Source of the DNA: Alphaproteobacteria bacterium
Lineage (GTDB): Bacteria; Pseudomonadota; Alphaproteobacteria; JAEULC01
Reading direction: 5' to 3'
NCBI GenBank assembly: GCA_020851015.1
Contig: JADZDN010000454.1
Coordinates: forward strand, 1-22,919
DNA length: 22,919 bases
The position numbers and the translations under genes were made by a program. This document shows positions 14,535-22,919 of the stretch, piece by piece. The stretch's first letter is position 1; each line of letters begins with the position of its first letter. The notes beneath the pieces were generated by a model, which did not search any database, had not been told where the DNA came from, and worked only from the letters and a program-made list of their open reading frames with translations.

Positions 14535-16757
14535 ATGAACGACGCGACCAAGACGCTGGGGACCGATTCCCCTGCCGGCACGAAGCCGGCTGATACCGAG
14601 CCGGACGGCGAGCCGCTGGTGCTGGAGGACGCCCAGCCGCACGAGGACCCGCTGGCGGACTGCCTGGCGTTCCTGACGCGATTCTACGGCCGCGCCTACA
14701 CGCAAGACCAGCTGCGCGCCGGCATGCCGCTCGAGCAGGGCCGGCTCGGCATGGCGGGACTGGCCGAGGCGGCGCGGCGCATCGGGCTGGTCGCCATGCG
14801 CGACGTCACCGCGCTGAAGGACATCCCGGCCCTCGCGCTGCCGGCGATCCTGCCGCTCAAGGACGGGCGCGCGGTGGTGCTGCTGCGCCTGCTCAAGCGC
14901 GGCAGGGTCGAGCTGTACGAGCCGCGCGCCGGCGACGGCACGAGCGAGCGACCGTTGAAGGACCTGGAGCCGCTCTATGCCGGCCGCGCCTTCTACGTGC
15001 GCCCCCGCTTCCAGTTCGACGTGCGCTCGCACATCCTCGACCTGCCGACCGCGCGCTCGTGGTTCTGGGGCGGAATCAGGCAGAACGGCTGGATTTTCGC
15101 CAACGCGGTGCTGGCGACGATCGTGGTCAACGTGCTCGCGCTGGTCAGTCCGATGTTCACGCTCGCCGTTTACGACCGGGTCGTGCCCAACGCGGCAATG
15201 GATACGCTGTGGGTGCTGGCGACCGGCGTGGTGGTCGTGGCCGCGTTCGATTTCGTGCTGCGCACGCTGCGCGGCTACATGATCGACGCCGCGGGCAAGC
15301 GCCTCGACATGGTGCTGGGCAACCGCATGTTCGAGCAGGTGCTGGCGATCAAGGGCGAGGCGCGGCCGCGCTCGGCCGGCAGCCTGGCGGTCACGCTCAA
15401 GGACTTCGATTCGGTGCGCGAGTTCCTGGGGTCCGCCACGATCGCGGTGTTCGGCGATATGCCGTTCATCCTCTTGTTCCTGCTCGCGCTCTACCTGATC
15501 GGCGGGCCGATCGTGGCGTTGACGGCGGCGCTGGCGGTGCCGCTGACGCTGATCGTCGGCATGATGATCCACTTCCCCCTGCGCGCCGCCACGCGCCGGG
15601 CCATGATGGAATCGACCCAGAAGAACGCGCTGCTGTTCGAGGTGCTGAACGGCATCGAGACGATCAAGGCGGTGCGCGCCGAGGCCTGGGCGCGGCGGCA
15701 CTGGGAGCACTACGTCGCGCTGTCCGCCGTCTCGGGCATGCGGATCAAGCTGCTGACGATGCTCGCGACCAACTTCACCGCCACCACCAGCCTGCTCTTG
15801 ACCGTGGCCATCATCGTCGCGGGCGTCTACGAGATCGTCGACGGCAAGATGACCTCGGGCGCGCTGATCGCCTCGATGATGCTGGGCTCGCGCATCATGG
15901 GACCCCTGGGCCAGCTCGCCTCGCTCTTGGTGCGCGTCGACCAGATGCGGATCGCCTTCGACGCGCTCGACAAGCTGATGGCGCTGCCGGTCGAGCAGTC
16001 GGCCGACGACCAGCCCGTGCACGTGCCGCAGTTGAAGGGCGCGATCGAGCTGAAGGACGTGTCGTTCCGCTATCCCGGCGAGGAAGTGCCGGTGCTTGAG
16101 AGCGTGTCCTTCGCGGTCAAGCCGGGCGAGCGCGTGGCGATCCTGGGGCGCGTGGGATCGGGCAAGAGCACGATCTTCCGCCTGCTGCAGCGGCTCTACG
16201 CGCCGGCATCGGGCTTCATCCGCGTCGACGATCTGGACCTGCGCCAGATCGACCTCGCCGACCTGCGCCGCCAGATCGGCTACGTGCCGCAGGAGACCGT
16301 GCTGTTCTTCGGCACGGTGCGCGAGAACCTGACCCAGGGCATGCCGCACGCCACCGACGAGCAGGTGATGCGCGCGGTCGAGATGTCGGGGCTGATCGAA
16401 TCGATCAAGCAATGGCCGCGCGGGCTCGGCCAGCACGTGGGCGAGCGCGGCTTCAACCTGTCGGGCGGCCAGCGCCAATTGATCGCGCTGGCGCGCGCGC
16501 TGATCTCGGGCCCGCCGATCCTGCTGCTGGACGAGCCCACCAGCAATCTCGACAATGCGGCCGAGCGGCGCTTCCTCGACAGCATGCGCAACTGGCTGCC
16601 GGGGCGCACGCTGCTGCTGGTCACGCACCGCGCCTCGCTGCTGGCCCTGGTCGACCGCGTGATCCTGATCGACAAGGGCAAGGTCGTGGCCGACGGCCCG
16701 CGCGACGAGGTGCTGGCGATGCTGGCCGGCGGCCGCACGCGCCTGGCGGCGGACTAG
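14535..16757 (+). CDS. lapB: LapB-like type I secretion ABC transporter with degenerate C39-like domain
   Basis: This is an inner-membrane ATPase/permease of the LapB type, 740 residues from the ATG at 14535. A GTG at 14502 would add 11 residues, but those codons (CCT, ACA, AAA, TTT) are unlike the gene's usage. The N-terminal C39-like domain (about 40-150) carries DPLADCLAFL but lacks the catalytic His context (AVVLLRLL in its place). It should bind the substrate rather than cleave a leader, as in HlyB and LapB. The membrane domain spans about 175-470. The ATPase is intact: Walker A GRVGSGKS (from 538), signature LSGGQ (from 642), Walker B ILLLDEPTS (Asp666) and H-loop His698. It lies 21 bases upstream of its adaptor, and with a TolC it forms the export channel for the adhesin. 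Confidence 0.92.
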   Translation: MNDATKTLGTDSPAGTKPADTEPDGEPLVLEDAQPHEDPLADCLAFLTRFYGRAYTQDQLRAGMPLEQGRLGMAGLAEAARRIGLVAMRDVTALKDIPALALPAILPLKDGRAVVLLRLLKRGRVELYEPRAGDGTSERPLKDLEPLYAGRAFYVRPRFQFDVRSHILDLPTARSWFWGGIRQNGWIFANAVLATIVVNVLALVSPMFTLAVYDRVVPNAAMDTLWVLATGVVVVAAFDFVLRTLRGYMIDAAGKRLDMVLGNRMFEQVLAIKGEARPRSAGSLAVTLKDFDSVREFLGSATIAVFGDMPFILLFLLALYLIGGPIVALTAALAVPLTLIVGMMIHFPLRAATRRAMMESTQKNALLFEVLNGIETIKAVRAEAWARRHWEHYVALSAVSGMRIKLLTMLATNFTATTSLLLTVAIIVAGVYEIVDGKMTSGALIASMMLGSRIMGPLGQLASLLVRVDQMRIAFDALDKLMALPVEQSADDQPVHVPQLKGAIELKDVSFRYPGEEVPVLESVSFAVKPGERVAILGRVGSGKSTIFRLLQRLYAPASGFIRVDDLDLRQIDLADLRRQIGYVPQETVLFFGTVRENLTQGMPHATDEQVMRAVEMSGLIESIKQWPRGLGQHVGERGFNLSGGQRQLIALARALISGPPILLLDEPTSNLDNAAERRFLDSMRNWLPGRTLLLVTHRASLLALVDRVILIDKGKVVADGPRDEVLAMLAGGRTRLAAD

Positions 16758-16778
16758 CCCCATGGCCGAGGGCAGGGC

Positions 16779-18098
16779 ATGAGCGCGCGCGCCACCACCT
16801 CGATCCCGACGCAGCTTCGCGTCGACACGATGCGCGGGCCGCGCTTCGCGGCGATCGCGCTGCTGCTGACGCTCGTGGCGCTGTTCGGCGCGGTCGTCTA
16901 CTGGATGAGCCGGGCCTCGCTGGACGAGGTGACGCCCGGCTTCGGCAAGGTGATCCCCTCGCGCCAGGTGCAGGTGGTGCAGAACCTCGAGGGCGGCATC
17001 GTCGCCGAGATCCTGACCAAGGAAGGCCAGGAGGTCGAGGCGGGCGACATCCTGATGCGGATCGACGCCACGGCGGCCGGCGCCAGCTTCCGCGAGCAGG
17101 AGGAGACCTACCTGCCGCTGCTGGCCTCCGTCGCGCGGCTCCAGGCCGAGGCCGAGGGCCGCGACCCGTCCTTCCCGCCCGACCTCGCGCGCGCCCGGCC
17201 GGAGATCATCCAGCGCGAGAGCGATCTCTACCGCGCGCGCAAGGCCGAGCTGGACTCGGTCGTGCAAGTGCTGAACCAGCAGCGCAACCAGCGCGCCCAG
17301 GAGGTCGAGGAGCTGAACGGCAAGCTGCGCGCGGCGCGCGAAGGCTATGATCTGATCAAGCGCGAGTACGACATGACCGCGCCGCTGGTGAAGCAGGGAC
17401 TGGTGTCGCAGGTCGAGCTGCTGCGGCTGGAACGCCAGGTCACCGAGCTGCAGTCCCAGATCGCCAGCGCCGTGGCCAATATTCCCAAGGCCCGCGCCGG
17501 CATGGCCGAGATCGACCAGCGCATCCGCGAGCGGCGCGACAACTTCCGTACCGAGGCGCTGAAGGACATGGCCGACCGCCGCGCCAAGATGGCGGCGATC
17601 CAGGAGAACATGACGGCCCGCCGCGACCGCATGATCCGCACCGAGGTGCGCTCGCCGGTCAAGGGCATCGTCAAGCAGCTCAGCGTCGCCACCGTGGGCG
17701 GCGTGGTGCAGCCCGGGCAGGACCTCGTGACGGTGGTGCCGGTCGAGGATTCGCTGCTTGTGGAGGCCCAGGTCAACCCGCGCGACGTCGCCTTCCTGCA
17801 TCCCGGGCAGAAGGCCAAGGTCAAGCTGACGGCCTACGACTTCACGATCTATGGCGGGCTCGAGGCCGAACTCGAGAGCATCAGCGCCGACACGATCACC
17901 GACAAGCAGGGCAACAGCTTCTACCTGATCCGCGTGCGCACGCTGAGGACCAGCCTGGAGCGGGCGAGCGGCGAGCCGCTGCCGATCATCCCCGGCATGA
18001 TCGCCCAGGTCGACATCCTGACCGGCAAGCGAACCGTGCTAGACTACCTGATCAAGCCGTTCATCAAGGCGCGCGACACGGCGATGCGCGAGCGGTAG
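16779..18098 (+). CDS. lapC: HlyD-family periplasmic adaptor (membrane fusion protein) of the type I exporter
   Basis: This 439-residue protein links the ABC transporter to TolC. A short cytoplasmic tail precedes one TM helix (about 22-43). A lipoyl/hammerhead half motif follows (about 53-100; VVQNLEGGIVAEILTKEGQ), then a long alpha-helical hairpin rich in Glu, Gln and Arg (about 105-275). The second lipoyl half (RSPVKGIVKQLSVATVGGVV) and a beta-barrel region run to the end, with the family-typical tail LDYLIKPFIKARD. The ATG at 16779 has GAGGGCAGGG just upstream. It follows the transporter by 21 bases, so the two are surely cotranscribed. It is the last gene of the secretion locus and faces the fumarase gene across a repeat-filled gap. 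Confidence 0.93.
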   Translation: MSARATTSIPTQLRVDTMRGPRFAAIALLLTLVALFGAVVYWMSRASLDEVTPGFGKVIPSRQVQVVQNLEGGIVAEILTKEGQEVEAGDILMRIDATAAGASFREQEETYLPLLASVARLQAEAEGRDPSFPPDLARARPEIIQRESDLYRARKAELDSVVQVLNQQRNQRAQEVEELNGKLRAAREGYDLIKREYDMTAPLVKQGLVSQVELLRLERQVTELQSQIASAVANIPKARAGMAEIDQRIRERRDNFRTEALKDMADRRAKMAAIQENMTARRDRMIRTEVRSPVKGIVKQLSVATVGGVVQPGQDLVTVVPVEDSLLVEAQVNPRDVAFLHPGQKAKVKLTAYDFTIYGGLEAELESISADTITDKQGNSFYLIRVRTLRTSLERASGEPLPIIPGMIAQVDILTGKRTVLDYLIKPFIKARDTAMRER

Positions 18099-18114
18099 TA
18101 TTCGCCGGGGCTCT

Positions 18115-18278
18115 CATCCTTCGAGACGGCCGCAACGCGCGCTCCTCATCCTTCGAGACGCTCGCTATCGCTCGCTCCTCATCCTTCGAGACGCTCGCTA
18201 TCGCTCGCTCCTCATCCTTCGAGACGCTCGCTATCGCTCGCTCCTCATCCTTCGAGACGCTCGCTATGCTCGCTCCTC
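18115..18278. repeat. 33-bp tandem repeat array (five units)
   Basis: CATCCTTCGAGACG recurs at 18115, 18147, 18180, 18213 and 18246, with spacings of 32, 33, 33 and 33 bases. Each unit continues as CTCGCTATCGCTCGCTCCT, except that the first diverges and the last has lost bases. The array occupies the gap between the convergent adaptor and fumarase genes. Confidence 0.9.
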
Positions 18279-18371
18279 AGGATGACGCGTTTCTTTTGCG
18301 AATACCTAGGCCACGCGTCATCCTGAGGAGGGCCGCCCTTCGACAAGCTCAGGAGCCCGTCTCGAAGGATG
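18246..18371. repeat. Large palindromic intergenic element, probable bidirectional terminator
   Basis: Two nested inverted repeats: an inner 18-bp perfect pair (18273-18290 with 18313-18330, core CTCCTCAGGATGACGCGT) around a 22-base loop, and an outer 14-bp pair (CATCCTTCGAGACG at 18246-18259 with its complement at 18358-18371). A strand of this element contains the CTTCGACAAGCTCAGG-type sequence common in intergenic repeats of alphaproteobacteria. It sits between two 3' ends and could stop transcription from both sides. Confidence 0.75.
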
Positions 18372-18381
18372 AAGAACACTC

Positions 18382-19992
<1,611 letters not shown>

Positions 19993-20090
19993 GGGATCAC
20001 CCGTCTCATTATCGGTCTGGAATTGCGCGCCAGAAGACCGCCGTGGGTGGGGCGGTGTCAACCCATGAGGGCAGCATCACCAGCGGCCGC

Positions 20091-20170
20091 GATACAGCAT
20101 TGTGCTGCATCGATTTTCTCGAAATGCGGGGAGAGGTGGGAGAGTGCGGCAGCGAAAGATACTGCATTGT
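20091..20170 (+). promoter_or_regulatory. Direct repeats and dyad upstream of the accessory gene
   Basis: GATACAGCATTGT (20091-20103) and GATACTGCATTGT (20158-20170) are 13-base direct repeats with one mismatch, 67 bases apart. The first also forms a dyad with TGCTGCATC (20103-20111). They lie in the 243-bp gap between fumA and the next gene, just before a TATAGT (20185-20190) that could be a -10 box. This is a possible regulator site, though no cognate regulator is known. Confidence 0.3.
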
Positions 20171-20235
20171 CGGCAAAAAGAACATATAGTGAACAATTCG
20201 ATGGAACTGCAACCAAACGAGAGGTGGCCTTTTTC

Positions 20236-21036
20236 ATGTATCAACGCGATTTCATGGCGGGGTCGGCCGGTCGGCTTGACGATATCGGCGGCGCCGCGCC
20301 AATGACTGCCTCGTTCGATCCACGCTATGTAACGGCGCGCGAGGCGGCGCGCCGCTCGTTCTTCAATCGCTACGGCCGCATGCCAACCGAGCTCGACATC
20401 GACCAAACGGTAGCCCAGTTCCTCAGTCCCGTAACGCGCGTGGCACTCGGAATCGAGGCTGGCGCATCCAATGCGGCCAACCTCTTCGGCTCCGTGCCGA
20501 CGAGCTCGGCAGGACCGATCGATGCGACGAGCGATCCGGCCATGCGTGGGACGCCTCAAACCTACGTCGACGCTGCGGAAAGAGCCGTCCAATCCTTCCA
20601 CAATCGCTTCGGCCGTCCGCCGACCGAAGAAGAACTCCAGCAATCGATCGGACACTTTCTACCGGGCGGTGAAGGGGCCTTGGCGATGAATGGAGAAGCT
20701 GTTGCGCCTGCGTCACCTGGCGACTCAGGCTCCAATGGCGGCACTGCTGGTCCATACACCCAAAGTATCAACCAAGGCATGGTCGATGCGGTGGGCGATG
20801 CTTCCAAACAGGTCGCCGACGCGGGGCCAAGCTTGCCGAAGCTGCCGACGCCTCCTTTTGCCAAGCCTGCTTATGCACTGCTGGAGCCACGCGGCGTGAA
20901 TGCGAGCGAAAGCTTCAAGACGCTTGAAGTCGCGCTGGGCAATGGCCGGTATGCAGGCTGGATGAGCCTGACCAATGAAGATAGCTCCTGGAGCGGCTCG
21001 GCGATCACGCCATCAAAGGAGCGCGAATCGACGTGA
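20236..21036 (+). CDS. Hypothetical protein with a duplicated 32-residue helical motif
   Basis: This 266-residue protein belongs to no family I recognise. The ATG at 20236 has GAGGTGG 8 bases upstream. Two copies of one motif occur 79 residues apart, at 34-65 and 113-144. Shared positions read SF-NR(Y/F)GR-PTE, then an acidic/hydrophobic helix with Q(T/S)(V/I), then FL. The regions between and after are Ala/Gly/Ser/Pro-rich and probably disordered (about 70-110 and 145-215). There is no signal peptide or membrane helix. Codon use is more mixed than in neighbouring genes, which hints at acquisition from elsewhere. The stop overlaps the start of the next ORF (GTGA), so translation of the two is likely coupled. 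The helix-PTE-helix motif suggests a binding or assembly role, but this is only a guess. Confidence 0.75.
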   Translation: MYQRDFMAGSAGRLDDIGGAAPMTASFDPRYVTAREAARRSFFNRYGRMPTELDIDQTVAQFLSPVTRVALGIEAGASNAANLFGSVPTSSAGPIDATSDPAMRGTPQTYVDAAERAVQSFHNRFGRPPTEEELQQSIGHFLPGGEGALAMNGEAVAPASPGDSGSNGGTAGPYTQSINQGMVDAVGDASKQVADAGPSLPKLPTPPFAKPAYALLEPRGVNASESFKTLEVALGNGRYAGWMSLTNEDSSWSGSAITPSKEREST

Positions 21037-21236
21037 GTTTCGAGAGACGTATTGAAGCGGCTGACAGTATGCGCGTATCCAATTTCAGGGTCGTTCGTGA
21101 ATTGGCACCTGGCGGCTCATACTATGTGCCGTGGGACGATGCCGGCACGATACAAGGGCCCGGTCGCATTGTTCTTTCCGCGATCAACCAAGGTGCGTTC
21201 AAGGTCGGGGTGGCGGTTGGCGCCAAGTTGATCTGA
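21033..21236 (+). CDS. Small hypothetical protein, 67 aa, coupled to the preceding gene
   Basis: A GTG start at 21033 overlaps the TGA of the previous gene by four bases, a layout typical of translational coupling. An ATG at 21069 is an alternative start. The product (MSFERRIEAADSMRVSNFRV... ending INQGAFKVGVAVGAKLI) looks like a small beta-rich domain with GGSYYVPWDDAG in the middle. It has no signal peptide or known motif. It could be a partner of the upstream protein or, less likely, a detached C-terminal fragment of it. A secreted-protein gene begins 20 bases further on, so the three may form one operon. Confidence 0.55.
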   Translation: MSFERRIEAADSMRVSNFRVVRELAPGGSYYVPWDDAGTIQGPGRIVLSAINQGAFKVGVAVGAKLI

Positions 21237-21256
21237 GCGTCCGCGGGAGGGTCGGG

Positions 21257-22023
21257 ATGAGACATAGGTTTGCGTTGCGCGCGATCGGGTTGGTTCTGGG
21301 CATGGTGGCCATAAGCCACGTTGGCATCGGCGTTGCTGCGCAAGGGCTGAGGTCCATTCGAGTCGATCCGGCCGAGCCAATCGTCATTCCTGGTGAACTG
21401 CCGCATTGGCCGGAATGCCCTGCCTGGCGTTACTCCTCCGATACCTTTGTGTTGTGCACCGGGCCAGGAGAACGAGACGCTGACAGGTTTCAGGAAGTCA
21501 GAGACCTTCTGCAGGACAGGGCAGACCTGGACTTGTGCGAGATCGATGCGGCCTTGGTGCGCGCGCAACATCAGTGTGCTTTCACAGCGAGCGGGCTTGG
21601 CCATGAGTCCTATGCTTCGATCATGACCCAGCTCGCGTATCGCTGGATGAAGCAGGGCAATCTTCGGCGTGCCGACCGCCTGTTTCGCGAGAGCTACGAA
21701 ATATTTGATCGAGATGATTTTGGTATCATTGGCCTGGTCCACGTGCTTCGGGGGTGGGCGCTGCTCAAACTGGAGCTGGGCGAGCCGGAGCGCGCTAACG
21801 AGTTTGCCGATATCCAGCTCTTGCTGGAGCAGGATGAATACGATGACGAAATGCCTACTCCGATGGGGTCGTATCCGCGCTTGGGTTTCAGGCGCATGTG
21901 CTGGAGCGCATCGGACAATTCGAGAAAGCCCGCGCCGTGCGCGACGAAGCCAAGAGGCTCGAGGCGCTGCCTCCGCATTGTGAGGAAGGCTGCTGGCGCG
22001 ATGCAAGGAAACGGCGGCGGTGA
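21257..22023 (+). pseudogene. Frameshifted secreted TPR-like protein
   Basis: The ATG at 21257 has GGGAGG upstream. The product starts with a signal peptide (hydrophobic AIGLVLGMVAISHVGIGVAA, likely cleavage near residue 28), followed by a domain with four cysteines (54, 67, 94, 107). TPR-like helix pairs follow: YRWMKQGNLRRADRLFRESY and LKLELGEPERANEFADIQL. After about residue 203 this frame turns into Arg/Pro/Cys-rich nonsense. A good continuation appears in the -1 frame, GFQAHVLERIGQFEKARAV..., which is another TPR helix pair ending at TGA 22021-22023. The switch must fall between 21847 and 21886, because the -1 frame has a stop at 21844. One extra G in the GGGG at 21865-21868 would join the two parts. 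Either the gene is broken or the sequence has an indel error. The role is unknown; it probably acts in the periplasm. Confidence 0.65.
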
Positions 22024-22154
22024 ACGTCAGGACAGGGGTGACGCGCCTGGCATGGCGGGCAACGAATACCATCGCGACCGAGATCTCGCGGGCAAGGCTG
22101 GCGGCTCTCCGCGGGACCATTGCTGCGCCACGATGCGGCGAAAGCTTATGCTGC

Positions 22155-22700
22155 CTACTTCTTCCGGAAACTGTCCAGCGTCACGACCTTCTCGGCCGCG
22201 GGCGCATCGGGCGCGGGCGCGTCGGCGGGCTTGGGGAGTTGGGTGACGCTGGCGGGCTTGGCGGGCTTCGCCGCGCCCGGCTTTGCCGCGTCGGCGCCCT
22301 TGGCGATCGCGGCCGGCGCGGGCTTGGGCGTGCCGGCGCCGTCGCTCACCGCCTGGAACTGCAGGCCGAAATTGACCGATGGGTCGGTGAAGGCGGTGAC
22401 CGCCGCGAAGGGGATGGTCAGGCGCTGCGGCACGTTGTTGAAGCTGAGGGTGACGACGAAGCCGTCATGCTCGACCGCCAGGTCCCAGAACTGGTGCTGC
22501 AGGACGATCGTCATCTCCTGCGGGAAGCGGGTCTTGAGGCTCTGGTCGATCTGCACCTTGGCGTGGTCGGTCCGGAAGGTGATGTAGAAATGATGCGCGC
22601 CGGGCAAGCCGTGCTTGGCCACGTGGGCCAGCGCATCGTGCATCACCCCGCGCAACGCGCGCTCGACCATCCGATCGTAGCGAAGCCCGCCTTCCCCCAT
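22155..22700 (-). CDS. sspB: SspB-family adaptor for ClpXP (alphaproteobacterial type)
   Basis: This 181-residue protein is the ClpXP specificity adaptor that binds the ssrA degradation tag and hands tagged proteins to ClpX. The folded core (about 1-115) shows the family blocks HHFYITFRTDHAKVQI, EMTIVLQHQFWDLAVEHDGF and DPSVNFGLQFQAV. It is followed by a flexible Pro/Ala/Lys-rich linker and a short conserved tail, VVTLDSFRKK, which corresponds to the ClpX-binding peptide at the end of SspB proteins. AGGTGA lies 5 bases before the ATG. The gene lies about 110 bases downstream of the ssrA coding piece on the same strand, so substrate tag and adaptor are neighbours. Confidence 0.93.
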   Translation of the reverse strand: MGEGGLRYDRMVERALRGVMHDALAHVAKHGLPGAHHFYITFRTDHAKVQIDQSLKTRFPQEMTIVLQHQFWDLAVEHDGFVVTLSFNNVPQRLTIPFAAVTAFTDPSVNFGLQFQAVSDGAGTPKPAPAAIAKGADAAKPGAAKPAKPASVTQLPKPADAPAPDAPAAEKVVTLDSFRKK

Positions 22701-22762
22701 CCGTCACCTGCGCCCTGCAACCGCCGCCGACTCGTCCCGCCGCATCCGCCGGCGAACCAAGT

Positions 22763-22790
22763 GGAGGGCTTCTGTTGCCAGGCGCCCTCC
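22763..22790 (-). terminator. Hairpin between ssrA and sspB
   Basis: On the minus strand GGAGGGC and GCCCTCC form a 7-bp perfect stem around a 14-base loop, about 25 bases after the estimated ssrA coding-piece end. No T-run follows. It may end or help process the ssrA precursor, or it may be a leader structure for sspB. Confidence 0.35.
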
Positions 22791-22811
22791 GGACCCCGCC
22801 CGGACGTGTGA

Positions 22812-22919
22812 AGGCCCGGGACTTATAGCTGGCTTACCAGCCGCCGTTAGGCGGCGAGGCGAGCCTCACCGTAGTTGTCGTTGGCAACTATCAGTTTTAG
22901 CCCGATAACGGCGGTACCA
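22812..22919 (-). ncRNA. ssrA: tmRNA, coding piece (partial; runs off the window)
   Basis: On the minus strand the frame at 22885-22847 reads ANDNYGEARLAA followed by TAA. With the Ala carried on the tmRNA itself this gives AANDNYGEARLAA, a typical alphaproteobacterial proteolysis tag ending in Leu-Ala-Ala. The stop codon sits in the loop of a hairpin (GCCGCC-TAAC-GGCGGC), as expected for a tag terminus in tmRNA. A second hairpin, GCTGG-TAAG-CCAGC, follows. No tRNA-like acceptor or CCA end occurs downstream of the tag on this strand, so the acceptor must lie upstream, beyond base 22919. That is the permuted, two-piece gene order known in alphaproteobacteria. The 3' boundary near 22812 is an estimate. 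Confidence 0.88.

Noticed and set aside
13089..17801. A 1570-codon open frame on the minus strand across the TolC, ABC and HlyD genes
   Set aside because: It spans several convincing genes on the other strand, is composed of repetitive His/Arg/Gln/Ala text and has no recognisable motif.
18115..18278. Possible CRISPR array from the regular 33-bp period
   Set aside because: The whole unit repeats without unique spacers, the period equals the unit length, and no cas genes are present.
20236..20700. Resemblance of the GR-PTEEEL segments to sigma-factor helices
   Set aside because: Only the short GR-PTEEEL helix start is shared. No other sigma region or DNA-binding motif is present, so no function was assigned.
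22020..22811. A 263-codon plus-strand open frame over sspB
   Set aside because: It is antisense to a well-conserved SspB gene and Gly/Arg/Val-rich without motifs. The first 130 bases alone offer no support.

Overview
This window is a piece of a high-GC alphaproteobacterial chromosome. Four signs support that placement. There is an ssrA (tmRNA) coding piece whose tag reads ANDNYGEARLAA, a tag type found in alphaproteobacteria with split, permuted tmRNA. The alphaproteobacterial form of the ClpXP adaptor SspB lies beside it. GC-rich third codon positions run through almost every gene. A dispersed intergenic palindromic element of a kind familiar from alphaproteobacterial genomes lies at 18115-18371. 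Genus and species cannot be read from the sequence.

Layout. 1-581: the 3' end of a class I/II aminotransferase (DapC-like) and a strong hairpin. 653-2950: a 53-residue charged small ORF, then a two-TM receptor with PAS and a degenerate HD-GYP domain. 2954-5965 (minus strand): a periplasmic LapG-type cysteine protease and a CHASE2 adenylate cyclase. 6193-18098 (plus strand): a complete type I secretion and adhesin locus with a 1722-residue FecR/VCBS/NIDO/RTX adhesin, two tandem TolC-family outer-membrane proteins, a LapB-like ABC transporter with an inactive C39-like domain, and a HlyD-family adaptor. 18099-18381: 33-bp tandem repeats and a large palindrome separating convergent genes. 18382-19992 (minus): class I [4Fe-4S] fumarate hydratase. 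20236-22023 (plus): a small island with more mixed codon use, holding a protein with a duplicated 32-residue motif, a 67-residue ORF translationally overlapping it, and a frameshifted secreted TPR-like protein. 22155-22919 (minus): sspB and the truncated ssrA.

How the genes may work together. The central 15 kb resembles a Lap system: the ABC transporter, HlyD-type adaptor and TolC export the adhesin, and the LapG protease may release it by cutting near a di-alanine motif (VAAG, residues 108-111). The usual LapG controller, LapD (HAMP-GGDEF-EAL), is not in the window. Instead the protease is flanked by a receptor whose HD-GYP domain has lost most metal ligands and by a CHASE2 cyclase. This suggests, without proving it, a Lap variant governed by a non-catalytic HD-GYP receptor and/or cAMP. 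Two identical-format dyads, TTACC-N4-GGTAA, exactly 40 bp apart, sit upstream of the protease gene and may be its operator. At the right end, ssrA and sspB encode the two halves of one pathway: the tag, and the adaptor that delivers tagged proteins to ClpXP.
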